A stretch of 12,771 bases of DNA. It comes from Parabacteroides sp. GTDB lineage: Bacteria; Bacteroidota; Bacteroidia; Bacteroidales; Tannerellaceae. Below the pieces are notes generated by a model that worked only from the letters and a program-made list of their open reading frames with translations, was not told the DNA's origin and searched no databases. Each line of letters begins with the position of its first letter. The stretch's first letter is position 1. Positions 5,986 to 12,560 of the stretch are shown piece by piece. The translations under genes and the position numbers were made by a program. The stretch is from the NCBI GenBank assembly GCA_020026285.1, contig JAHHQS010000113.1, positions 1 to 12,771 on the forward strand, read 5' to 3'.

Positions 5986-7539
5986 TTAATTTTTAGGTTC
6001 CAATGTTATAAATGGTATTAACATTTCTTCCATTGAAATACCTCCATGTTGAAAAGTATTTCTATAATAAGAAACATAATAATTATAATTGTTAGGATAA
6101 GCAAAGAAATGCTGATTGGTAGCAAATATATATTTACTACTCAAATTAGGTGAAGGAAGTCCAACCTTTTCCGGATGTCGTATTTCATATACTTCTTTAG
6201 GATTATAATTTAAATTCTTCCCTACCTTATAACGTAAATTAGTATTTGTATTTCTATCACCTATTACTTTAACAGGAGCATCAACACGAATAGTTCCATG
6301 ATCAGTTGTAACAATCACTTTATAACCAGTTTTTGCTATACGTTTAAATAATTCTAAAGTAGTAGAATGTTGAAACCATGAACGAGTCAAACTTCTATAT
6401 GCAGCTTCACTTTGAGCTAATTCACGAATCATCTTACTTTCTGTTCGAGCATGTGAAAGCATATCTACAAAATTAAGAACAACTACATTCAACTGATTTT
6501 TCAACAAGGAAGGGATCATTCCTAATAATTTCTCACCATATAGAGAATCATGAACCTTATTATAAGAAAATGTATATTTCTTACGAAAACGATCTATCTG
6601 TGTTTGAATGAATGGTGCTTCATTTAGATTCTTTCCCTCTTCACTTTCTTCATCAACCCATAACTCAGGAAACATCTTTTCAATTTGTATGGGCAATAAA
6701 CCTGAAAAAATAGAATTACGAGCATATTGAGTTGCCGTTGGCAAAATACTATAGTATAAACTTTCATCGAAAGTATAAAATTCAGCCAACAAATCCTTTA
6801 CAACCCGCCATTGATCAACTCGAAAATTATCAATCAAAATGAAAAACACTTTTTCTCCTTTATCAAGCATAGGAAATACTCTTTTCTTAAATAAATCCGG
6901 ACTCATCAAAGGACGTTTATCAGGATTATTTATCCATGATTCATAATTTTTCTTTACAAACTTACCAAAGGCATTATTAGCTTCCTCTTTTTGCATCAAT
7001 AGCATGTCCTCCATTTGAACATTACTACTTTCCAGCTCAAGTTCCCAATAGATTAATTTCTTATATACCTCCATCCAATCATCAGTTGTCAACGAATCAT
7101 TTATCTGCATACCAATTTTTGCAAATTCCTGTTGATAACCTTCGGTTGTTGTCTGAGATATAATCACATTTTTATGTACATTTTTCTTTATGGATAGTAA
7201 CAACTGATTTGGATTGACAGGTTTAATCAGGTAATCAGCAATTTTATTACCTATAGCCTGATTCATAATACTCTCCTCTTCACTTTTAGTAACCATCACA
7301 ACAGGTGTACTTGGTGCTATTTCCTTAATATAAGACAAAGTCTCCAATCCTGTCAAGCCAGGCATATTTTCATCCAAGAAAATAATGTCAAAACTTGATT
7401 CACGACAACAATCAATTGCATCCTGGCCACTAATTACTGGAGTTACTTCATATCCTTTTTCCTGAAGAAATAAAATATGCGGCTTCAACAAATCTATTTC
7501 GTCGTCCGCCCAAAGTACTTTGTCTTTTTTATTTGTCAT
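5986..7539 (-). CDS. porX: PorX: response regulator with C-terminal PglZ (alkaline-phosphatase superfamily) domain
   Basis: A 517-residue two-domain protein matching PorX in length and order. In Porphyromonas, PorX is the response regulator of the PorX/PorY system controlling type IX secretion genes. The receiver (about 6-120) has the acidic pair Asp12-Asp13, phosphoacceptor Asp56, Thr84 and Lys106. A helical linker (about 130-225) leads to the PglZ domain (about 230-515). That domain keeps the probable metal site: Asp237 in LIDNFR, Thr268/Thr270 in LPTAT, Asp359 and His363 in VDMLSH, Asp413-His414 in TTDHG, and His498 in QHGG. Both the phosphorylation switch and the hydrolase site therefore look intact. 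The PglZ domain of PorX has been reported to have phosphodiesterase activity. The start is 28 nt after the radical SAM stop, so the two are probably co-transcribed. No PorY-type kinase or T9SS structural gene is in the window. Confidence 0.92.
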   Translation of the reverse strand: MTNKKDKVLWADDEIDLLKPHILFLQEKGYEVTPVISGQDAIDCCRESSFDIIFLDENMPGLTGLETLSYIKEIAPSTPVVMVTKSEEESIMNQAIGNKIADYLIKPVNPNQLLLSIKKNVHKNVIISQTTTEGYQQEFAKIGMQINDSLTTDDWMEVYKKLIYWELELESSNVQMEDMLLMQKEEANNAFGKFVKKNYESWINNPDKRPLMSPDLFKKRVFPMLDKGEKVFFILIDNFRVDQWRVVKDLLAEFYTFDESLYYSILPTATQYARNSIFSGLLPIQIEKMFPELWVDEESEEGKNLNEAPFIQTQIDRFRKKYTFSYNKVHDSLYGEKLLGMIPSLLKNQLNVVVLNFVDMLSHARTESKMIRELAQSEAAYRSLTRSWFQHSTTLELFKRIAKTGYKVIVTTDHGTIRVDAPVKVIGDRNTNTNLRYKVGKNLNYNPKEVYEIRHPEKVGLPSPNLSSKYIFATNQHFFAYPNNYNYYVSYYRNTFQHGGISMEEMLIPFITLEPKN

Positions 7540-7567
7540 ACACCTATTATTTTATTACATTTTATAT

Positions 7568-8347
7568 TTAATAAGATACAGAAACTTTAAATCCTATATT
7601 TCTTGCTCTGTCTGCTATAGCATCCAAATCTTCTTTAGAAACCTTTTCTAATGATTTTAACGGAGTTTCTCTGTCAATCGTATAAATCATTACTTGACGA
7701 GGATTAATTTTTTTCAAAGCTTCCAACCAACCTTTAATTTCCTCTTCTGTTGTATTGTCAATTCTTACTCCATTTTTTATACCTCTCAAGAACATCGTCT
7801 GAATAATAACTTGTCCATTGAATCGACATAAATTTTTTAATAATCTTTCGTAACAGAATCCTGCCAGATTCGGATTATCTATCTGTTTAATACGACTATC
7901 CAAAACAGAATCAAGCTTCATGATATTATCATCAACTTCACATAAAGCTTTAAAAACAGATTCTTTATCCAGCATAGTCGAATTGGAAAGAACTGCAATC
8001 TTTGCTGACGGGCAATGCTGGTTACGAATAACTATTGTATCCTCAATAATTCCAGCAAAATCAGGATGAACTGTAGGTTCACCATTTCCAGCAAAAGTAA
8101 TAACATCCGGAATAAGTCCTTCAGCTCTCATATCATCCAATCTCTTCGTTAGTTGTATTTTTACTTCTTCACGTCGAGGTAATGAAGTATGTGTTCTATG
8201 GTCTTCATTATAACCACATTCACAATAAATACAATTAAAAGTACATAATTTTCCATCTGCAGGAAACAAATTAATACCCAAAGAAACACCTAATCTACGA
8301 CTATGTACCGGACCATAAACAATCTTATCAAAAAGAATAGTTCCCAT
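7568..8347 (-). CDS. radical SAM protein, COG0731-like Fe-S oxidoreductase
   Basis: A 259-residue radical SAM enzyme. The 4Fe-4S/SAM motif is CxxxCxxC at Cys35, Cys39 and Cys42, the aromatic Tyr41 sits before the last Cys, and the SAM-contacting stretch FAGNGEPT (85-92) follows. The N-terminus GPVHSRRLGVSLGI (12-25) resembles the YGPVPSRRLG start of COG0731 proteins, a family related to the TYW1 core. Bacterial members have no settled substrate. No second cysteine cluster is visible and the protein is short, so an auxiliary cluster is unlikely. Its own -7 box lies about 50 nt upstream. The stop is 28 nt before porX, suggesting a two-gene transcript. A role in tRNA or peptide modification would be guesswork. 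Confidence 0.85.
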   Translation of the reverse strand: MGTILFDKIVYGPVHSRRLGVSLGINLFPADGKLCTFNCIYCECGYNEDHRTHTSLPRREEVKIQLTKRLDDMRAEGLIPDVITFAGNGEPTVHPDFAGIIEDTIVIRNQHCPSAKIAVLSNSTMLDKESVFKALCEVDDNIMKLDSVLDSRIKQIDNPNLAGFCYERLLKNLCRFNGQVIIQTMFLRGIKNGVRIDNTTEEEIKGWLEALKKINPRQVMIYTIDRETPLKSLEKVSKEDLDAIADRARNIGFKVSVSY

Positions 8348-8397
8348 AATTATTACCTAATAAATTAATTACAACCATACACAAAGCACAGCTTTTA

Positions 8398-8405
8398 CAA
8401 AAGTA
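8398..8405 (-). promoter_or_regulatory. -7 box of the radical SAM-porX transcript
   Basis: The minus strand reads TACTTTTG, fitting TAnnTTTG, and predicts a start near 8392 with a leader of about 45 nt. The -33 region falls in the end of the HhH-barrel gene and shows no TTG. Confidence 0.45.
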
Positions 8406-8417
8406 AGTATTTTTAAT

Positions 8418-10436
8418 TTAAAACTTCCATCGAAGAAAAGCATATAAATCAGTTTTTGATTTTCCATTAATTTCTTCAGTATCTGTTCCTATTTTATCTC
8501 TATCACTATACCACGAATGTGCTAACTTTGCCGAAAATGTAATATTCCTTACTATATTCCAATTAAAAGAGAAAGCAAACCGAATACCTTTACCATAAAA
8601 AGAAGGCATACTAAAAGCATATAATAGATTTTTCTCGTATGAACTTATTCGTGTAGCATAATTATCAGTAGAAAACCAAGCCAGATAAACATCCGTTTGC
8701 AAAGGAATATTAGCAGGTTTCCATCCTATACTTTGAGCAATCATATAACCAAAGTTATTTTTATCAACCGTATTTAACAACACTCCGTCAATAGATGTTC
8801 GTAACTTCCATGAGGTTGTTAATAAATAAGTAGATTGACCACGAAATCGATGCTGTTTTCCTGATACATCCTTCTCTTTACCTTTATAACGAACAGAAGA
8901 AGAAAAATGTTGAGTCGGGGTATAATCTAACTGAATCATATATTCTTTTCCTGTTGATGGATAATCCACATTATATTTCAACCAAGGAAAATGATAAAAA
9001 TCTGCATACAATGAAAGTTTCCAATGTCCAAAAGGAACCCATTGACACCCTAAATAAATACCTTGTTCGTTTTGAACTGATCCATTTTGTGAAAAAGAAT
9101 TACCAAAAAAAGATTGATAACGCCTGTCATAAAAACGATGTAAAGCTAATAAAGATAAATAAGAAACCGGAGTTAACTGTATGGCATTCAACGTGGCAAT
9201 TGCTCCATTCTGAGAAAAAGCTGTTTCTCCATAAATTTTACCCCATTTATTCTTCAACATATAATCAACACTCATATTCAAATTATTCCTTCCTCTAAAA
9301 TAGAATTTATTATAGGGATATTCCTTAGGAAAAACAGTCTTACCTCCAAAATTGTAATAAATAGTTGTCAATCCAATATGATAATTAGGATGAGCCCAAC
9401 GAATATTTCCTCCAAACGTATACATTTGTAAAGTATGTCTCTTATCCCAATCTCTCTGTAAACGATGTAATCCATCCTTTTTAACCGTTGGAATAGTATC
9501 GTTATGAACAGAAGCATCCATCTTTCTTGATGAAAAGAATAAATTTAAATCCAAATTACTCCAATTTAAAGTACATCCAAATCCTCTAAAGAAATCACAT
9601 TCATTTGTTGAAAAATGTCTTTTAAAACCATTATTTCTTCTTTCTGCTTGTGCAACTAAAGCTGAACGACTCGGAGAGAAATCATTACTTATTACCAGAC
9701 CCTGTCCAAAAGAAACTTTATAATCACCTAAAATAGCAGTTTTCAACCACTTTCTATCTTTCAACAAAATATGAAAAGAATAGAAATCATATCCTTTATG
9801 AGTTTTATTTAGAAAAGATTCTCCGGCATCTTTTTCTGCAATCAAACCTGCTTGTAAACAATCTTCATATTCATAAGAATAACGAAAGGATGTATAAAAA
9901 GGTTCTCCTAAATATTTTCTATTAGGATATTTATTCAATATAGAATCAGGATATGAACAATAACCTTTCTTTTGTTGAAAACATTGATCATATCTGATAT
10001 ACAGTTCATTATTTCCATATTTCAACAAGTTTTTCACATTAAAAGATCTTTTATCAACATGCTTTTCACCAATATAAACAAAAGGTAAAATCAATTGTAT
10101 TGTTTGAAAATCCATATCTTTTACTCCTTTTAATTCATAAATAGAAAACATATTTCCATATTTTTCTCGATAAGAAATTAATTGTTCAATCTGGCGATCA
10201 GTTAAAAAAGGTAACCTGGAAAGTTCTTTAGCTGTTACAGTATTTAAATCATAAGGATGTTCTACTAAATAAGAAAGTTCTGCATACAAAGTTTCTAACT
10301 GTTTCTGATCGCTTGATTCGTTAGCCAAATCCTCAATATATTCTTTCCATTTATCAACATTATTAAACTCTTGAGAATATGTAAAATAACTATTTATAAA
10401 CAGAATTATCAATAGCTTTATTAACAGTTTTTTCAT
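8418..10436 (-). CDS. helix-hairpin-helix protein fused to an outer-membrane beta-barrel-like domain, function unknown
   Basis: A 672-residue exported protein. From the Met at 10436 residues 1-21 form a signal peptide (MKKLLIKLLIILF..., cleavage before Gln22). The longest frame begins at 10472, overlaps the upstream gene and lacks this clean signal. Residues 63-122 align with the ComEA-type double helix-hairpin-helix: DLNT at 63, then SYREKYG, and a second half ending in LPFVYI. The hairpin glycines usual in the DNA-binding version are replaced (LPFLTD at 75-80, VKDMD at 105-109). The remaining 550 residues are rich in alternating aromatic and polar strands and end in ...RWKF, a C-terminal Phe typical of outer-membrane barrels. 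It starts 10 nt after the PorQ-like gene. I know this as a recurring Bacteroidota architecture without an assigned function. Confidence 0.75.
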   Translation of the reverse strand: MKKLLIKLLIILFINSYFTYSQEFNNVDKWKEYIEDLANESSDQKQLETLYAELSYLVEHPYDLNTVTAKELSRLPFLTDRQIEQLISYREKYGNMFSIYELKGVKDMDFQTIQLILPFVYIGEKHVDKRSFNVKNLLKYGNNELYIRYDQCFQQKKGYCSYPDSILNKYPNRKYLGEPFYTSFRYSYEYEDCLQAGLIAEKDAGESFLNKTHKGYDFYSFHILLKDRKWLKTAILGDYKVSFGQGLVISNDFSPSRSALVAQAERRNNGFKRHFSTNECDFFRGFGCTLNWSNLDLNLFFSSRKMDASVHNDTIPTVKKDGLHRLQRDWDKRHTLQMYTFGGNIRWAHPNYHIGLTTIYYNFGGKTVFPKEYPYNKFYFRGRNNLNMSVDYMLKNKWGKIYGETAFSQNGAIATLNAIQLTPVSYLSLLALHRFYDRRYQSFFGNSFSQNGSVQNEQGIYLGCQWVPFGHWKLSLYADFYHFPWLKYNVDYPSTGKEYMIQLDYTPTQHFSSSVRYKGKEKDVSGKQHRFRGQSTYLLTTSWKLRTSIDGVLLNTVDKNNFGYMIAQSIGWKPANIPLQTDVYLAWFSTDNYATRISSYEKNLLYAFSMPSFYGKGIRFAFSFNWNIVRNITFSAKLAHSWYSDRDKIGTDTEEINGKSKTDLYAFLRWKF

Positions 10437-10446
10437 AACAAAAAGA

Positions 10447-11253
10447 TTAAAAAGAATAAGACAAACCGACACCCGAACTAATACCTAAAGTAGAATGCCA
10501 AATAGCAGAAATATCAAAGTTCCAATGATTAAAATTAAAACCCACTCCAAATGTTGGCAAAAGAGGTTCTAAAAAAGCTCCTACCCTCATAAAAAAACAA
10601 TTCCATGCTTGATATTCTAATCCAAAGCCACCATCAACATGATTATGTTCATTTATTCCTAAAAAAGAAGTTATCAATAGATTGTTAATAACTTTCCAAT
10701 TAAAACCTACTTGTATCTGATATGAATTTAATTCTTTTATATTCAACTCTTTATTTGATACCTTAACAGAAGGAATATCTTTTAGTAAAAATGCTATTAA
10801 CAACTTATCAAATGGAGAATAAACAATTCCAATATCAGTTGATATACGTGAAGGTGCAGATTCATAAAGTTCCGATTGAATCCAATAATACTGAAAAGCA
10901 ATACCAATAGTCCAATATTCGCCCAGCTTCTTTCCTGCTAATAGACGAATCATGTTTTGTCTATACTGATCAAATCCAAAAGATGCAATATGTAATCCGG
11001 TTGATAAGTATGAATTAGGATATTGAAAACATCCATTAATAGAACCTAATTCTTTTAATGAATATCTATTAAAGTATTCTATATTAAACACTTTATCTGT
11101 TGAAAATTCTATTAAAGCGGGATTTATTAAAACAGAATTTGATATACCAGTATTTCCTAGAGATAATGCCCGAATATCTGGCAAACGTAAATTTTCTTCT
11201 CCAAAAACAGAAAAGACTAGAATAAAAGGCAATAACATCCAATTAGTTTTCAT
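10447..11253 (-). CDS. PorV/PorQ-like outer-membrane beta-barrel protein
   Basis: A 268-residue exported protein. The Met at 11253 gives a short signal peptide (about 1-18). The open frame extends to 11289, but the -7 box at 11287-11294 makes that start impossible. After the signal comes LPDIRALSLGNTG (24-36) and an NPA (44-46), the N-terminal signature of the PorV/PorQ/UPF0164 group of FadL-like barrels. The remainder is a run of amphipathic strands with many aromatic residues, ending in SYSF with a terminal Phe as in outer-membrane barrels. In type IX secretion PorV and PorQ carry or anchor cargo; whether this paralogue does anything similar is unknown. It is first in a transcript with the HhH-barrel gene 10 nt downstream, which implies joint function in the outer membrane. 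It is shorter than PorV and nearer PorQ in size. Confidence 0.7.
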   Translation of the reverse strand: MKTNWMLLPFILVFSVFGEENLRLPDIRALSLGNTGISNSVLINPALIEFSTDKVFNIEYFNRYSLKELGSINGCFQYPNSYLSTGLHIASFGFDQYRQNMIRLLAGKKLGEYWTIGIAFQYYWIQSELYESAPSRISTDIGIVYSPFDKLLIAFLLKDIPSVKVSNKELNIKELNSYQIQVGFNWKVINNLLITSFLGINEHNHVDGGFGLEYQAWNCFFMRVGAFLEPLLPTFGVGFNFNHWNFDISAIWHSTLGISSGVGLSYSF

Positions 11254-11286
11254 AGTAATATGGTTTTGTTTTTCTTTATAATACCA

Positions 11287-11294
11287 CAAATATA
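11287..11294 (-). promoter_or_regulatory. -7 box of the PorQ-like/HhH-barrel operon
   Basis: The minus strand reads TATATTTG, fitting TAnnTTTG, with a transcript start near 11281 and a leader of about 28 nt to the Met at 11253. It rules out the Met at 11289. The -33 element is poor (CTG near 11314-11316). Confidence 0.6.
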
Positions 11295-11349
11295 AAGAAT
11301 TTAAATGAGTTATTCAGTTATTAACTATCTAAAAGAACAAGTTATCGAC

Positions 11350-11366
11350 ATGTATTTATACATTTG
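11350..11366 (+). promoter_or_regulatory. -7 box overlapped by an inverted repeat, before the DUF4294 gene
   Basis: TACATTTG (11359-11366) fits TAnnTTTG and predicts a transcript start near 11371, only a few bases before the ATG at 11375. The repeat ATGTA-TTTA-TACAT (11350-11363) covers its left half. Either the message is nearly leaderless or the true promoter lies further upstream. Confidence 0.4.
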
Positions 11367-11374
11367 CAAAACAT

Positions 11375-11989
11375 ATGAAAAATAGATATATACATATTAT
11401 TCTTTTACTCTTAATTGGATGTTTCTTTTTCAATCATGAAAATAGTGCACAATCAATAAGAATGAATATATTACCGGAAGGATATCACCGTGCATATGTT
11501 GACGGAAATGATACAATTGCTATTTTTAAACTACGAGATGTATATATCTTTCCTAAACCTAAATTTAGAAGTAAAAGAGAAGAAGCCAGATATTGGAAAA
11601 GAGTTCGAGACGTAAAAAAAACACTTCCTTATGCTAAAATAGTTTATGAGACCCTCATTGAAACATACGAATATATTGAAACACTTCCTACAGAAGAAGC
11701 AAAACAAAAGCATTTAAAACGTATGGAAAAAGAATTATTTGCTGAATATAAACCTATGTTGAAAAAGTTAACTTTATCACAGGGAAAACTACTTATCAAA
11801 CTGATAGACAGAGAATGTAATCAATCTAGTTATCATTTGGTAAAAGCATTTCTAGGAAGTTTCAGAGCTGGATTCTGGAATATATTTGCTGGATTATTCG
11901 GAGCCAGTTTAAAAACAGAATACGATCCGCAAGGAAAAGATGCATTAACCGAACGAATCGTAATATTAGTTGAAAGTGGAGCTTTATAA
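11375..11989 (+). CDS. DUF4294 domain-containing exported protein
   Basis: A 204-residue protein that I recognise as a DUF4294 member, a Bacteroidota family without known function. Residues 1-25 form a signal peptide. Cleavage before Gln26 is likely, although LIGC at 13-16 also resembles a lipobox, so a lipoprotein cannot be excluded. The mature part starts with a beta-rich segment (about 30-60: DGNDTIAIFKLRDVYIFP). A highly charged helical region follows (about 65-130, rich in Lys, Arg and Glu), and then a conserved-looking tail with IDRECNQSSY (143-152), a hydrophobic stretch GFWNIFAGLFGASL (166-179) and YDP (183-185). IDRECNQSSY and the C-terminal hydrophobic block are the family's recognisable parts. 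The gene is monocistronic, divergent from the PorQ-like gene, and converges on the RNA methyltransferase gene with its stop inside a shared hairpin. Confidence 0.8.
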   Translation: MKNRYIHIILLLLIGCFFFNHENSAQSIRMNILPEGYHRAYVDGNDTIAIFKLRDVYIFPKPKFRSKREEARYWKRVRDVKKTLPYAKIVYETLIETYEYIETLPTEEAKQKHLKRMEKELFAEYKPMLKKLTLSQGKLLIKLIDRECNQSSYHLVKAFLGSFRAGFWNIFAGLFGASLKTEYDPQGKDALTERIVILVESGAL

Positions 11990-11998
11990 AAAGCTCCA
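11977..11998. terminator. shared bidirectional hairpin between convergent genes
   Basis: TGGAGCTTT (11977-11985) and AAAGCTCCA (11990-11998) are perfect 9-bp arms around ATAA. The DUF4294 stop codon lies in the loop and the methyltransferase stop begins two bases after the stem. The U-tracts are short on both sides, but position and symmetry suit a two-way terminator. Confidence 0.7.
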
Positions 11999-11999
11999 T

Positions 12000-12536
12000 T
12001 TATTCAGATATCTTCAATTTATTAAAGAAGTCCCAAATAACAATACCTGTTGTTATTGCTACATTTAAAGAATGTTTTGTACCATATTGAGGAATTTCTA
12101 TACACATATCAGAATTATCAACAACTTCTTGTTGAACACCTTTTACTTCATTTCCCATAACAATGGCATATTTCTTTGTATTGTCTAACAATAACTTATC
12201 AAGCATTATACTACCTTCTGCTTGTTCTATGGAACAAACAATATAACCTTGTTGCTTCAAGTTTTCAACAGCATCCAAAGTATTATTGAAATATTTCCAA
12301 TCGACAGAATCTTCTGCTCCTAAAGCTGTTTTATGAATTTCTGCATGTGGAGGACATGCTGTTATTCCACATAAATAAATGGATTCAACACGAAAAGCAT
12401 CAGAAGTACGAAATACGGATCCTACATTATTTAAACTCCTTATATGATCAAGTACCACTATTAGAGGTATTTTCTTACTTTCTTTAAAAGCTTCAGGAGT
12501 TAATCTATTTAATTCAGTAACTTTTAATTTACGCAT
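12000..12536 (-). CDS. SpoU/TrmH-family RNA 2'-O-methyltransferase
   Basis: A 178-residue SPOUT methyltransferase transferring a methyl group from SAM to a ribose 2'-OH in tRNA or rRNA. All three SpoU motifs are present. Motif 1 is NNVGSVFRTSDAF (36-48, with the catalytic-type Arg43), motif 2 is IVMGNEVKGV (125-134), and motif 3 is IPQYGTKHSLNVA (148-160), which forms the knotted SAM site. There is no N-terminal substrate-binding extension, so it is the minimal single-domain form. The specific nucleotide cannot be inferred. The open frame extends to 12653, but the extra 39 codons have no family similarity and a -7 box at 12553-12560 puts the transcript start near 12547, so the Met at 12536 is used. 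A purine-rich AGGAAAG lies upstream of it. Confidence 0.9.
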   Translation of the reverse strand: MRKLKVTELNRLTPEAFKESKKIPLIVVLDHIRSLNNVGSVFRTSDAFRVESIYLCGITACPPHAEIHKTALGAEDSVDWKYFNNTLDAVENLKQQGYIVCSIEQAEGSIMLDKLLLDNTKKYAIVMGNEVKGVQQEVVDNSDMCIEIPQYGTKHSLNVAITTGIVIWDFFNKLKISE

Positions 12537-12552
12537 ATCTATATCTTTCCTG

Positions 12553-12560
12553 CAAAAGTA
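12553..12560 (-). promoter_or_regulatory. -7 box of the SpoU methyltransferase gene
   Basis: The minus strand reads TACTTTTG, fitting TAnnTTTG, 16 nt before the Met at 12536, giving a leader of about 10 nt. The -33 element is not clear. It abuts the cluster of DnaA-box-like 9-mers. Confidence 0.5.

Noticed and set aside
8954..9298. 114-codon open frame antisense to the HhH-barrel gene
   Set aside because: Product is unstructured and Lys/Asn/His-rich with no domain; the opposite strand is clearly the coding one.
5986..11253. A complete type IX secretion cluster suggested by PorX plus a PorQ/PorV-like protein
   Set aside because: No PorK/L/M/N, Sov, PorU or PorY relatives and no C-terminal-domain cargo are present, so only a loose association can be claimed.
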